Shown: positions 34,602 through 43,332, numbered from the stretch's first letter. The stretch is 64,000 nucleotides of DNA from Sinorhizobium arboris LMG 14919 (GCF_000427465.1 NZ_ATYB01000014.1:2007570-2071569), one strand, 5' to 3'. Notes: generated from the sequence alone by a model not told the origin. Numbers and translations: made by a program.

Positions 34602-34710
34602 GCTGCAGCGTCGCGTTTTCTATCACACTGAACGTTCGCAGTTTACGCCGCACACATTGTTTCTTGAGCTGGTGCGCCTCGAGGAAACATGCAGTCGCTG
34701 ATTTCGCGCC

Positions 34711-35010
34711 TTACGGTTTAGGCGGCACGACGCCCCGATAGTAGTCGCCCTCACCCGGATCATATCTCTCCTGGTAGGTACGACTCGGAGACATCATACG
34801 AACGCCGTCGATACTGCCCGTTGCGGTCGGGTCAACCGAAGAGGGAGGCAGGTTGCGCGACGTCGGCATGCGCACCTGGTTCTGCGTTCCCGGAGGGTTG
34901 TGCGGGTCGAGACCCTGATAGTAGCTGTCCGCAAAGGCCGGCACAGCGGCACCGGCCAAGGCGGATGACAGGACAAATGCAGCAAATGATGTTCTCAGAG
35001 AAACTCTCAT
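34711..35010 (-). CDS. Small secreted protein, DPHNPPGTQN paralogue 1 (99 aa)
   Basis: A 99-residue protein with a clear signal peptide (MRVSLRTSFAAFVLSSALAGAAVPAFA) and a short Pro/Ser/Tyr-rich mature chain: DSYYQGLDPHNPPGTQN near the start and PGEGDYYRGVVPPKP at the end. Its paralogue (35435-35830) has the same signal peptide style and end motifs. No known domain. ATAGGAG precedes ATG 35010. Function unknown; likely periplasmic or surface. Confidence 0.8.
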   Translation of the reverse strand: MRVSLRTSFAAFVLSSALAGAAVPAFADSYYQGLDPHNPPGTQNQVRMPTSRNLPPSSVDPTATGSIDGVRMMSPSRTYQERYDPGEGDYYRGVVPPKP

Positions 35011-35434
35011 GGCATTAACTCCTATGTCCGTTAGGCATCCGACCTCCCAACGGATGCTGTTGTTCAGCATACGAGCCTCCAACGAATGCTGCGGTTACCA
35101 ACATAACACCCGGCACCCGTCGAGCGCGTTTGACGTTTTGTCACTTTTGCTCATTCAAGAGTGATGCGCATTACGCAACTGTAACTTGACGCCCGCTAGA
35201 GCGCCGTAAGTGCAGCATCGCGTGTGAAAGTCCGGCCTGCCACCGGAAGGCTGCGCCAGGTACGTCCTCTCACCGGCTCTGAGTTCAGCAGCGGACCCTC
35301 GCCTAGAGGCGGTCCGCGAGAGAGCGCGCTCCCGAAGGGTCACCGCAATTCCAGCGGTTTTCCCTCCGGAATTGCGGCAGACAAAGGGCTCCACGGTTCC
35401 GCGATTCGGAGAAAGCGGAATGCTTTAAAGGCGC
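35011..35434. other. 424-bp gap with several strong hairpins
   Basis: It separates the two secreted paralogues. Two perfect inverted repeats are visible: GCGGACC (35291-35297)/GGTCCGC (35311-35317), and CCGCAATTCC (35343-35352)/GGAATTGCGG (35368-35377). A plus-strand ORF 35224-35460 is a weak, Arg-rich composition artefact. This could hold a small RNA or the 5' leader of paralogue 1. Confidence 0.45.
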
Positions 35435-35830
35435 CTAGGGACGGGGTGCCGGCGGCGTGAGGCCCTGATAATAATCGCCCTCGCCGGGTCCCTGATACTC
35501 ATTCGTATAGTGCTCTCGCACGCGGCCCGGCGCGTTGCTCGCTCTGCTGCCCGGCGCCGGTTCTACGTAGATGCTGCCGGTCGGGGCCGGATCGACGTAA
35601 ACGCTGCCCGTCGGGGCGGGGTCCACATAGACGGTGCCGGTCGGTGCGGGATCGACGTAGTAGGGACGTGCCGGTACGGGTACCATTACCGACCCTGCAT
35701 TCTGGGTCCCGGGAGGATTATGCGGGTCGATCCCCGGATAATAACTGTCTGCAATGGCCGGCGCCGCGACGCCGGCAAGCGCCGATGAGAGGGCAAATGC
35801 AGCGAGCGATGTTCTGAAAGTGACTTTCAT
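35435..35830 (-). CDS. Small secreted protein, DPHNPPGTQN paralogue 2 (131 aa) with tandem repeats
   Basis: A 131-residue paralogue of the 34711-35010 product. The signal peptide (MKVTFRTSLAAFALSSALAGVAAPAIA) is followed by DSYYPGIDPHNPPGTQN and the end by EGDYYQGLTPPAPRP. Between them are tandem units of nine residues, YVDPAPTG-[TS]-V/I, present three times plus a partial copy (DNA 35562-35661, 27-bp period). The repeats explain the greater length. No known domain. Unknown function, probably periplasmic or surface. Confidence 0.8.
   Translation of the reverse strand: MKVTFRTSLAAFALSSALAGVAAPAIADSYYPGIDPHNPPGTQNAGSVMVPVPARPYYVDPAPTGTVYVDPAPTGSVYVDPAPTGSIYVEPAPGSRASNAPGRVREHYTNEYQGPGEGDYYQGLTPPAPRP
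35562..35661 (-). repeat. 27-bp coding tandem repeat (YVDPAPTG units)
   Basis: Three near-identical 27-bp units plus a partial fourth in the secreted paralogue. Each encodes YVDPAPTG followed by T/S and V/I. Such arrays change length by slippage, so copy number may vary among strains. Confidence 0.8.
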
Positions 35831-36117
35831 GGCGTTGCTCCTGTCTGTTTTCACATCAGCTTCCAAACGCGGAGGCTGTAATCACCAGCAGAGGGCTTCT
35901 CGCCAAATGCTGCCTTTTCATAACTCGTTGCGCGTGCAGGGGTTCCTTACGCGCGACCGGTACGTTTTCACATTTGCTCATGCCGCCGTGATGCGGATCG
36001 CCTTGTGCGGGAGCCCAAGGCGGCCCCTGCCGCCGCGCATCTGCGTTGCTGCACGACCGAAGGCTCTTGCAAAAAGGATCGCTGTCGCGGGTCTCGTCTC
36101 TTCGTCCCGGAAGCGTT

Positions 36118-36582
36118 CTATGCCGCCTGCGCCAATTCCTCGGCGATCACGGTGTCGAGGTTGAGGAAGCAGACCATCGACTTCTCAAGCGCGACGATGC
36201 CGCGGCAGAAGGCGCGCTGTGCTTCCGGGATGATCTCCGGCGCGGGCTGCAGGTCTTCGCTGCGGATCGTCATCATATCCGATACCTGTTCGACCAGCAG
36301 ACCGACGAGCTTGCCGTTGATGTCGGTGACGATGATGGCGGAACGCTCCGACGGTTCGGTCATCTTCATGCCGAGGCGGCAGGCCATGTCGATGACCGGA
36401 ATAACGGCACCGCGCAGGTTGATGAGGCCGAGAACATAGGGGGGCGTGTGCGGCATAGGCGTCACCGGCGCCCAGCCGCGAATTTCCCGGATCGCCATGA
36501 TGTCTATACAGAATTCCTGTTCACCGAGGTGAAATGAGACGATTTCGAGATAGGCGCCCGACTGCTTGATTGCGTTGCTCAT
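36118..36582 (-). CDS. cheW: Chemotaxis coupling protein CheW
   Basis: A 154-residue CheW that links an MCP to CheA. Characteristic stretches are EIVSFHLGEQEFCIDIMAIREIRG, TPMPHTPPYVLGLINLRGAVIPVIDMACRLG and VGLLVEQVSDMMTIRSEDLQPAP. It starts 2 bp after the MCP stop codon, so the two form an operon outside any visible che cluster. It is likely an accessory CheW dedicated to this receptor. Confidence 0.92.
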   Translation of the reverse strand: MSNAIKQSGAYLEIVSFHLGEQEFCIDIMAIREIRGWAPVTPMPHTPPYVLGLINLRGAVIPVIDMACRLGMKMTEPSERSAIIVTDINGKLVGLLVEQVSDMMTIRSEDLQPAPEIIPEAQRAFCRGIVALEKSMVCFLNLDTVIAEELAQAA

Positions 36583-36584
36583 GA

Positions 36585-38660
36585 TCAGAACTCTTCCCAA
36601 TTTTCACCGGACGCCGTTACCGACGGCGTTGACCCCGGACTGTTGCCGAATGCGCCAGCCAGTTGCCCCATCAATGCCTTTGCTGGAGACGGGGCTGGAC
36701 GCGTGGATGATTGCACGACCGCGGGCTTGCGAAACGAGCCGGGCGTGGCGGCAGCGGCAGTTGCCGCCCGCGCCGGAGCGATTGCCGTGCCCGAGCCTGC
36801 CATGCCCGACGGCTGGAGAGCGGCCGTACGGATCGCCGTTTCGCGCGCCCGTCCGTGGCGAAATTGACCGATGAGTTCACCGAGCTTCTCGGTATCCTGC
36901 GCAAGCGTATGGCTCGCCGCATTCGTCTGCTCGACCATAGCGGCATTCTGCTGCGTCATCTGATCGAGTTGAGCGACGGCTGTGTTGATTTCGTGCAGGC
37001 CGGTCGATTGCTCGCGCGCCGCCATGACGATCGAGCTCATATGTTCGTTGATGCGCGCGACCTTCTCACCGATGCGGCCAAGCGCGTCGCCGGTCTCCTG
37101 CACCAGCCTTACGCCGGTCTTTACCTCGTTGCCCGAGCGGCTCACGAGAACCTTGATATCCTTCGCGGCACCGGCGGCGCGCTGGGCAAGCTCCCTCACC
37201 TCCTGGGCGACGACGGCAAAGCCTTTGCCGGACTCCCCTGCCCGCGCGGCCTCGACGCCGGCATTGAGCGCCAGCAGATTGGTCTGGAACGCAATCTCGT
37301 CGATCACGTTGATGATCTTGCCGATCTCGCTGGAAGCACCCTCTATACGGGCCATGGCGGCGATCGCCTCTCCGACGATGCGGCCGGACTCCTCGGCATT
37401 TATGCGCGTCTCGTCGACCATATGGCTCGCCTCCTCGGCGCGCTCTGTCGCGGTCTTCACCGTTACGGTGATTTCCTCGAGCGCGGCCGAAGTCTGCTCC
37501 AGCGACGCCGCCTGTTTTTCCGTCCGCCGTGCCAGATCATCGGCGGCGCTGCGCATCTGCCGCCCGTTCGATTCGATAGAAGCGGTATTGTCCTTGACGG
37601 TCGACAGGACATGGCTCAGCCGTTCCACCGTATTGTTGAAGTCGCGGCGCAAGGCGTCGAGCCCGCCTTCGAACGGCTCCTGAATTGCAACCGCCAGGTT
37701 GCCCTCTGCAAGCTGGTTGAGCGCCCGGCCGAGGGTTTCGACCGCAGCTTTGATCAGCTGAACCGCCTGCTCCCGCTCCGTCTCCTGGCGCTCGCGCTCC
37801 GCTTCGATTTCCTGCCGGCTCGCCCGCGCTCCTTCCTCGAGCGAACGTTTCTCTATTGCCGATGCCCGGAAAAGCTCCACCGAGCGGGCCATCTCGCCGA
37901 TTTCGTCGCCGCGTTCGAGCCCCGCCACACCAGCCGCAAGGTCGCCCGAATGTATTCGTCGCATGCTGTCGCGCAGCCCGAGGATTCCCTGGCGCAAGAC
38001 GGCCCCATGGAACCAGATCAGCCCGATCAGGGTCGCCATCGCCAGCAAACAGGCAGCGCTCTGGAGCATGAGCGCATGTTGCCCGCTGGTGTGGACGTCG
38101 GCGATGCGCGCCGAGGCCAGGTTGGCTGCTGAATCTGCCAGTTGCGCAAGGGACGCGCCAAGGCGCCCGCCGGCCCCGTCGATGACATCGTCGATGCGGG
38201 CGAATTCATCGGCCGGTGCTCCGGCCTCAACGAGCGTCTTCAGGTCCTGCTCGACTGCCTTGCGTAGTTCGGCGAAATCCGCTTCGAAGCCGGCAAGGAC
38301 CTCCGGCTTTCCGAGCAGTCGCGCAAGCGCCTCGACATCGGCTAGCTTGCCCTCGATCATCTCCAGCGAGGACCGGATCTGAGCCGCACGTTCCGGCTGT
38401 ATCCCGCCTTCGCTGCGGTCGACGATCGTGTCCATCGCCGCAAGCACGAGTTCCACGCGGGCAAGGCGCATTTCCTCGAGCATTCCCATGCCGCGCTGAG
38501 CGACAGCCGCGTTTTCGAGCGCCAGCTCCGAGTTGCCTTGCTCATACATGCCGACGGCAAGAATGGACCCGAAGCCGAGAAAAGCTGCGCCCGCGAGCGT
38601 CGCAAGGCGTTGGCTGACGGAAAGCTTGCGCTTGACGGATGGAAGGGTGTTCATCGACAT
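36585..38660 (-). CDS. Methyl-accepting chemotaxis protein
   Basis: A 691-residue receptor. Transmembrane helix 1 (residues ~19-40), a ~150-residue periplasmic helical bundle, transmembrane helix 2 (~195-222), HAMP (SMRRIHSGDLAAGVAGLERGDEIGEMARSVELFR), a second HAMP-like element, and the signalling tip (IDEIAFQTNLLALNAGVEAARAGESGKGFAVVAQEVRELAQRAA). It ends in NWEEF, the C-terminal pentapeptide that docks the CheR methyltransferase. AGGA precedes ATG 38660. Ligand unknown. Co-transcribed with cheW. Confidence 0.93.
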   Translation of the reverse strand: MSMNTLPSVKRKLSVSQRLATLAGAAFLGFGSILAVGMYEQGNSELALENAAVAQRGMGMLEEMRLARVELVLAAMDTIVDRSEGGIQPERAAQIRSSLEMIEGKLADVEALARLLGKPEVLAGFEADFAELRKAVEQDLKTLVEAGAPADEFARIDDVIDGAGGRLGASLAQLADSAANLASARIADVHTSGQHALMLQSAACLLAMATLIGLIWFHGAVLRQGILGLRDSMRRIHSGDLAAGVAGLERGDEIGEMARSVELFRASAIEKRSLEEGARASRQEIEAERERQETEREQAVQLIKAAVETLGRALNQLAEGNLAVAIQEPFEGGLDALRRDFNNTVERLSHVLSTVKDNTASIESNGRQMRSAADDLARRTEKQAASLEQTSAALEEITVTVKTATERAEEASHMVDETRINAEESGRIVGEAIAAMARIEGASSEIGKIINVIDEIAFQTNLLALNAGVEAARAGESGKGFAVVAQEVRELAQRAAGAAKDIKVLVSRSGNEVKTGVRLVQETGDALGRIGEKVARINEHMSSIVMAAREQSTGLHEINTAVAQLDQMTQQNAAMVEQTNAASHTLAQDTEKLGELIGQFRHGRARETAIRTAALQPSGMAGSGTAIAPARAATAAAATPGSFRKPAVVQSSTRPAPSPAKALMGQLAGAFGNSPGSTPSVTASGENWEEF

Positions 38661-38904
38661 GGCAGTCCTAGCTGGACCCGCCGGCGGCAGGCGGGGTCCT
38701 CCGTTGCGATCGATGCGGAAAACCGGGCTCGATCAAACCGGATGACCTCATGTCATATCGAAGTGGTGCACTTCTCCGCGTCGGCGGACAGTGGCAAACA
38801 GACCTTAAACAATTGCTAAAACACCCGCCGCGGCTTTGCACAAGATCACGCGTTTCAGCCGCAGCCGCCCTTTTCCTTCCGCCTTGCGATGCTATGATCG
38901 CTTC

Positions 38905-39063
38905 ATGCGCTCGGAAACCAAGAAGTCGCTCTCTCCACTGATCTTCGCCGTCGTCGCCGGCGGGCTCGCCCTCGTCTTTCTGCTTGCCTTCCGAGGCTGG
39001 ATCACGAATGGCGCCGACATCTTCCTGTCGCTGGCGCAAAGTGGTCTTGCCTGGTGCATATGA
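38905..39063 (+). CDS. Small membrane protein (52 aa), hypothetical
   Basis: Encodes MRSETKKSLSPLIFAVVAGGLALVFLLAFRGWITNGADIFLSLAQSGLAWCI: a basic start, a strong transmembrane helix (residues 12-31) and an amphipathic tail. Size and location before the sco1 gene suggest an assembly-related or hypothetical membrane protein. No ribosome site is evident, so it is less certain than its neighbours. No family recognised. Confidence 0.55.
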   Translation: MRSETKKSLSPLIFAVVAGGLALVFLLAFRGWITNGADIFLSLAQSGLAWCI

Positions 39064-39212
39064 GACGGAACGGGCCGGCCGGAACCTGCCTGCGGCAATT
39101 GTCCCCTTTGCACCAATGTGTCCGAAGCGGTATCAACGCTCTACATTCCTGAGTGCCCTATGACGCCGCGCGCCTGTTCAAACGCGTATCGGGCAGCAAC
39201 AGACTGGTGGCA

Positions 39213-39815
39213 ATGATGAAATCCATACGCATCCTTCTCTGGACAGCCATTCTGGTCATGGTGGCCGTTCTCGGGTGGCTCACCTACGACATGACCCAGT
39301 CGAAACAGCAGGCCGCATCCGGCTCTTTCGGCGTGCCCTTTTCCCTGGTCGCGCAGAATGGCGAACCCATCACCGAGAGGGCGTTCACCGGCAAGCCGAC
39401 AGCGCTCTTCTTCGGCTTCACCCATTGCCCGGAAGTTTGCCCGACCACGCTGTTCGAGCTGAACGGCTGGCTCGAAAAGGTCGACCCCGACGGAAACAGG
39501 CTGCAGGCCTACTTCATCACCGTCGATCCCGAGCGCGATACACCCGAGGTGCTCGGCCAGTATGTTTCAAACGTGTCCAAGCGCATCACCGGCATCTCCG
39601 GTCCGCCTGACAAAGTGCTGGAAATGGTCAAGGGTTACCGCGTCTATTACAAGAAGGTCCCGACAGACGAGGCAAAGCCGGACGGCGACTACACGATGGA
39701 TCATACCGCATCGGTCTTTCTGCTAGATGCCAACGGCCGGTTCAGCGGAACGATCTCCTATGGCGAAAATCCCGAAACGGCCGTGAAGAAGCTGGAAAAC
39801 CTCGCGCGCGGCTAA
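39213..39815 (+). CDS. SCO1/SenC-type copper protein
   Basis: A 200-residue membrane-anchored thioredoxin-like protein that delivers copper to cytochrome oxidase. Signal anchor RILLWTAILVMVAVLGWLTY; the Cu motif FGFTHCPEVCPTTLFEL (CxxxC); the ligand His in DYTMDHTASVFLLDANG; and VDPERDTPEVLGQYV. A GTG 60 nt upstream (39153) is an alternative start, but the first of two ATGs at 39213 fits the usual protein. A stem-loop terminator follows. Confidence 0.92.
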   Translation: MMKSIRILLWTAILVMVAVLGWLTYDMTQSKQQAASGSFGVPFSLVAQNGEPITERAFTGKPTALFFGFTHCPEVCPTTLFELNGWLEKVDPDGNRLQAYFITVDPERDTPEVLGQYVSNVSKRITGISGPPDKVLEMVKGYRVYYKKVPTDEAKPDGDYTMDHTASVFLLDANGRFSGTISYGENPETAVKKLENLARG

Positions 39816-39839
39816 AACGTTTGCCCATGTATTCTGCAG

Positions 39840-39868
39840 GCGCCGGGAAACCCGGCGCTTTGCCTTTG
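39840..39868 (+). terminator. Terminator after the SCO1 gene
   Basis: GCGCCGGG and CCCGGCGC (arms 39840-39847/39851-39858, loop AAA) are followed by TTTGCCTTTG, 25 bp after the stop codon. Confidence 0.75.
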
Positions 39869-39975
39869 TACCTCATTCATGATAGCGGCGGACCGCCCAC
39901 AGCGTCGCGCATCCGCTCGGACGCGCCGAAATCACTGTGGCCCCTTTGAATGGCTGCATGCCGAAGGAAAGCACC

Positions 39976-40851
39976 GTGAGCGAGATACGACTTTTCGTCA
40001 CCACTACCGAGAAGCAGGCGGCAGCCGTCCTCGACGTCATGAGCGCAATCTTCGAAGAGGACGATTATGCGATCGCGACCATGGAGATCGACGAGAAGCG
40101 GGATGTCTGGGAGGCCTCCGTCTATATGATGACGGATGAAGAGGAGAGCGTGAAATCGCGCCTCGCCCGGGCGCTCGAAGGCGATTTTGCGCATCTTTCG
40201 ATCGAGCGCGAAGTGCTCCCGGATGTGGACTGGATCGCCAAGTCGCTGGAAGGCCTCGCCCCCGTGCGCGCGGGCCGATTCGTCATCCACGGCTCGCATG
40301 ATCGCGACAAGGTGAAGCCGGGTGAGATTGCCATTGAGATCGATGCCGGCCAGGCCTTCGGCACCGGCCATCACGGCACGACGGCCGGCTGCCTCGAAAT
40401 GCTTGCCTCCGTCGCCCGGGTCCGGCCGGTTCGCAACGCGCTCGACCTCGGGACGGGAAGCGGCGTGCTGGCGATCGCCGCCTGGAAGCTCCTGCACGTC
40501 CCGGTGCTCGCAACCGACATCGATCCGGTCGCAACCCGCGTCGCGGCCGACAACGCGCGTCGCAACGGCGTCGTCAACGGCTTGACCTTCGCCACTGCGC
40601 CGGGCTTCCATTCGACCACCTTCAGCGCCAGCGGTCCCTTCGACCTCATCATCGCCAACATTCTGGCGCGGCCGCTGATGAAGATGGCGCCGCAGCTTGC
40701 GGCCAATCTCGCTCCGGGCGGTTCGGTCATTCTTTCAGGCATTCTCGCCGAACAGCGCTGGAAGGTGCTCGCGGCCTATAACGGCCAGAACCTCAAGCAT
40801 GCGCGCACCCTCTGGCGCAATGGCTGGGTTACCATTCATCTGACCAGATAA
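39976..40851 (+). CDS. prmA: Ribosomal protein L11 methyltransferase
   Basis: A 291-residue SAM-dependent methyltransferase that trimethylates ribosomal protein L11. SAM motif I is NALDLGTGSGVLAIAAWKL; upstream IDAGQAFGTGHHGTTAGCLEML and DLIIANILARPLMKMAPQLAANLAPGGSVILSGIL are diagnostic. GTG 39976 has GAAGGAAA 5 nt upstream and begins the conserved MSEIRLF; the open frame upstream is unsupported. Followed by a strong terminator hairpin. Confidence 0.94.
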   Translation: MSEIRLFVTTTEKQAAAVLDVMSAIFEEDDYAIATMEIDEKRDVWEASVYMMTDEEESVKSRLARALEGDFAHLSIEREVLPDVDWIAKSLEGLAPVRAGRFVIHGSHDRDKVKPGEIAIEIDAGQAFGTGHHGTTAGCLEMLASVARVRPVRNALDLGTGSGVLAIAAWKLLHVPVLATDIDPVATRVAADNARRNGVVNGLTFATAPGFHSTTFSASGPFDLIIANILARPLMKMAPQLAANLAPGGSVILSGILAEQRWKVLAAYNGQNLKHARTLWRNGWVTIHLTR

Positions 40852-40957
40852 GCTCGCGCTTATCACAGACGCGTCCGATCGCGGCATCCGAGGCAGTACG
40901 GCCGCTCCTGGGATGACGATAGAATGAGTGTCGACCGAAGTGAGACCCCGGAATGCC

Positions 40958-40996
40958 GAAAAGGCCGCCCAGTCCATCATGACGGGCGGCCTTTTC
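40958..40996. terminator. Strong bidirectional terminator after prmA
   Basis: GAAAAGGCCGCCC (40958-40970) and GGGCGGCCTTTTC (40984-40996) are perfect 13-bp arms around a 13-nt loop, with A and T runs on either side, so it works on both strands. Confidence 0.85.
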
Positions 40997-41130
40997 GAAA
41001 CAAAGGCGATGCCGAAGCATCGCCTGCTGGTCGGCTTTTGACCGACCATACCCGCGAGCTTGAGGAGGAGGAGCGCTCAAGCGGGCTCTACCGTTCCGAA
41101 GCTGACCACCCTGAGGGAGGAGGAGAACAG

Positions 41131-41193
41131 ATGGCCAACCATTCTCGGAACTGCAGTCTTTTGAACCGGCGGACGTTCGTCCGTGTTCGTTGA
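41131..41193 (+). CDS. Possible 20-aa peptide
   Basis: MANHSRNCSLLNRRTFVRVR. Its ATG follows an exceptionally strong GGGAGGAGGAG site 6 nt upstream, in an otherwise gene-free 590-bp interval between prmA and the aminopeptidase. It is basic and has no recognised motif. It may be a leader or an unannotated peptide, or the ribosome-site resemblance may be chance. Confidence 0.35.
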   Translation: MANHSRNCSLLNRRTFVRVR

Positions 41194-41341
41194 CCGCGCT
41201 TATAAACTATAATTTTGATAGAGAAAGATGCATTCCGGCATGGGTGCCATGCGCCGCGCGCATATGTATGACAAATGAGCAAATGTCCTTCGCGCGGAGG
41301 AGTCTCGCCTCTTCCTTCGGCCGGGGTCTGAGTTGTTATTT

Positions 41342-41390
41342 ATGCATGTGGTTATCCCAAAACCGCTGCACACTTTCGGGCCACATGCAT
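41342..41390. repeat. Palindromic intergenic repeat (ATGCATGTGG arms)
   Basis: ATGCATGTGG (41342-41351) and CCACATGCAT (41381-41390) are perfect 10-bp arms around a 29-nt loop that carries a CCC/GGG pair. Another element of similar layout starts near 43497 (ATGCATGTCC ... GGACGTGC). It ends 5 bp before an in-frame ATG of the aminopeptidase. Confidence 0.75.
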
Positions 41391-41442
41391 TAACATGGCC
41401 CATCTCACCTGCGGTTCTCCGCCAAGCTTACCGGGAAAGTCC

Positions 41443-43278
41443 ATGTTCCAATCCTTCGAAGTCACCTCCGCGCCCCAGTTCGGCAAGGAGCGAACCACCG
41501 CCCTGCGTGCCGCCCTCGCAACCCTCGGCGCCGATGGCTTTCTCGTGCCGCGTGCCGACGAATTTCAAGGAGAATACGTGCCCCGCTGTTCCGAGCGGTT
41601 GTCGTGGCTGACCGGCTTCACCGGTTCGGCCGGCATAGCGCTCGTCACGCAGCGCGAAGCGATCGTCTTCGTCGACGGCCGTTACGTGACCCAGCTCAAG
41701 GAACAGGTGGATGGCAGCGTCTTCACCCTCGGCGATCTCATCGGTGAACCGCCGCATGTCTGGCTGGAGCGCCATGGACCCAAGGGGTTCCGCCTCGGCA
41801 TCGATCCCTGGCTGCACACGGCGGCGGAAGTTCGCCGGCTTGAAAAGGCGCTCGCCGCGATCGGCGGCAGCATCGTCTTTCTCAATCACAATCCGCTCGA
41901 CCGGCTCTGGGTCGATCGGCCCTCAGCACCGCTCGGCCCGGTGACGATCCAGCCGGTCGAGCATGCAGGGCAATTGGCGAAGGACAAGATTGCGACGATC
42001 GCGGCGGGCGTGGCAAAGGCGCGGGCCGCGGCCGTCGTTCTGACGGATCCCTCCTCGGTCGCCTGGTCCTTCAACATACGTGGCAGTGACGTTCCCCACA
42101 CTCCCCACCCGCTGGCGCGTGCCATCATCCATGCGGACGGCTGCGCGGAACTCTTCCTCGACAAACGCAAAACCGGCATCGAGCAGGAGGCCTACCTGAC
42201 CCAGCTTGCCGACATAATGGCGCCGGCGACCTTCGACGATCGGCTCGCCGCCCTCGCCTCTACGGGCGCAGCGATCATGATCGATCCGGATCTCGCCCCC
42301 TTCGCGATCGGCGAACTGATCCGCAGCAAAGAAGGCTCCGTCGTCGAAGCCGTCGATCCCGCCCGCCTCCCCCGCGCCTGCAAGAATGCCGCCGAGATCG
42401 CCGGATCGACCCGGGCGCACCTGCAGGACGGTGCGGCGATGGTCGAGTTTCTCGCGTGGCTGGACGGGAGAGAGCCCGGAAGCGTGACCGAAATCGGCGC
42501 AACCAGGCAGCTGGAAGCGGCGCGCGCGGCCGTCGGGGAGCGTATGCAGAACCCCCTGAAGGACATCTCTTTCGACACCATCGCCGGTGCCGGCTCGCAT
42601 GCTGCAATCATGCATTACCGGGTCACGAACGAAACAGATCGGGCGATCGAGGCGGGCACCATGTTTCTGATCGACTCCGGTGCGCAATACATCAACGGAA
42701 CGACCGACATCACCCGTACGGTCGCGATCGGTGCGGTGCCGGAAGAACAGAAGCGGTTTTTCACGCTCGTGCTGAAGGGCATGATCGCAATCAGCACGGC
42801 GCGCTTCCCGAAGGGGTCACGTGGCGTCGACCTCGATCCGCTCGCCCGGATCGCCCTGTGGAAGGCCGGTGCCGATTACGCTCACGGAACCGGCCACGGC
42901 GTCGGTTCCTATCTTTCTGTTCATGAAGGGCCGCAGCGCATTGCCCGGCTCGCGACCCAGGAATTGCTGCCCGGCATGATTCTTTCCAACGAACCCGGCT
43001 ACTATCGCCCCGGCGCCTTCGGAATCCGCATCGAGAACCTGGTCGTCACGCGCGAACCTGCGGAAATCGAGGGCGGCGATCAGCCTATGCTGTCTTTCGA
43101 CACGCTGACCTTCTGCCCGATCGACCGCCGGCTCGTTCTTCCTGCCCTGCTGACGGACGACGAGCTTGACTGGCTGAATGCCTATCATGCGGAAACGCGG
43201 GAAAAGCTGATGCCACTGCTGGCGGACCGGGACACGCGTGACTGGTTGACCAGCGCCACGGAAGCAATCGTCCGATAG
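41443..43278 (+). CDS. M24-family aminopeptidase P
   Basis: A 611-residue Xaa-Pro aminopeptidase with three domains. Two creatinase-like N-domains precede the catalytic pita-bread domain. The metal ligands are recognisable: Asp in FLIDSGAQY, Asp in GTTDITRT, His in AHGTGHGVGSYLSVHE, Glu in SNEPGYYRPGAFGIRIENL. It clears peptides with Pro in second position. ATG 41395 is in frame but sits beside a repeat; 41443 has GGGAAAG 9 nt upstream. Confidence 0.93.
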   Translation: MFQSFEVTSAPQFGKERTTALRAALATLGADGFLVPRADEFQGEYVPRCSERLSWLTGFTGSAGIALVTQREAIVFVDGRYVTQLKEQVDGSVFTLGDLIGEPPHVWLERHGPKGFRLGIDPWLHTAAEVRRLEKALAAIGGSIVFLNHNPLDRLWVDRPSAPLGPVTIQPVEHAGQLAKDKIATIAAGVAKARAAAVVLTDPSSVAWSFNIRGSDVPHTPHPLARAIIHADGCAELFLDKRKTGIEQEAYLTQLADIMAPATFDDRLAALASTGAAIMIDPDLAPFAIGELIRSKEGSVVEAVDPARLPRACKNAAEIAGSTRAHLQDGAAMVEFLAWLDGREPGSVTEIGATRQLEAARAAVGERMQNPLKDISFDTIAGAGSHAAIMHYRVTNETDRAIEAGTMFLIDSGAQYINGTTDITRTVAIGAVPEEQKRFFTLVLKGMIAISTARFPKGSRGVDLDPLARIALWKAGADYAHGTGHGVGSYLSVHEGPQRIARLATQELLPGMILSNEPGYYRPGAFGIRIENLVVTREPAEIEGGDQPMLSFDTLTFCPIDRRLVLPALLTDDELDWLNAYHAETREKLMPLLADRDTRDWLTSATEAIVR

Positions 43279-43293
43279 ACCGGGAACGGGGGT

Positions 43294-43332
43294 GGCCCGG
43301 CGGTTGGGCTGGGGCTGGGGTACCGCCGGGCC
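43294..43332 (+). terminator. Hairpin after the aminopeptidase
   Basis: GGCCCGGCGG (43294-43303) and CCGCCGGGCC (43323-43332) are perfect 10-bp arms around a G-rich loop, 16 bp after the stop. The T run is weak (ATTTTC 20 bp on), so termination is probable but not certain. Confidence 0.55.

Noticed and set aside
35224..35460. 78-aa plus-strand ORF between the secreted paralogues
   Set aside because: No good ribosome site, Arg/Gly/Ser-rich composition and overlap with hairpins argue against it being coding.
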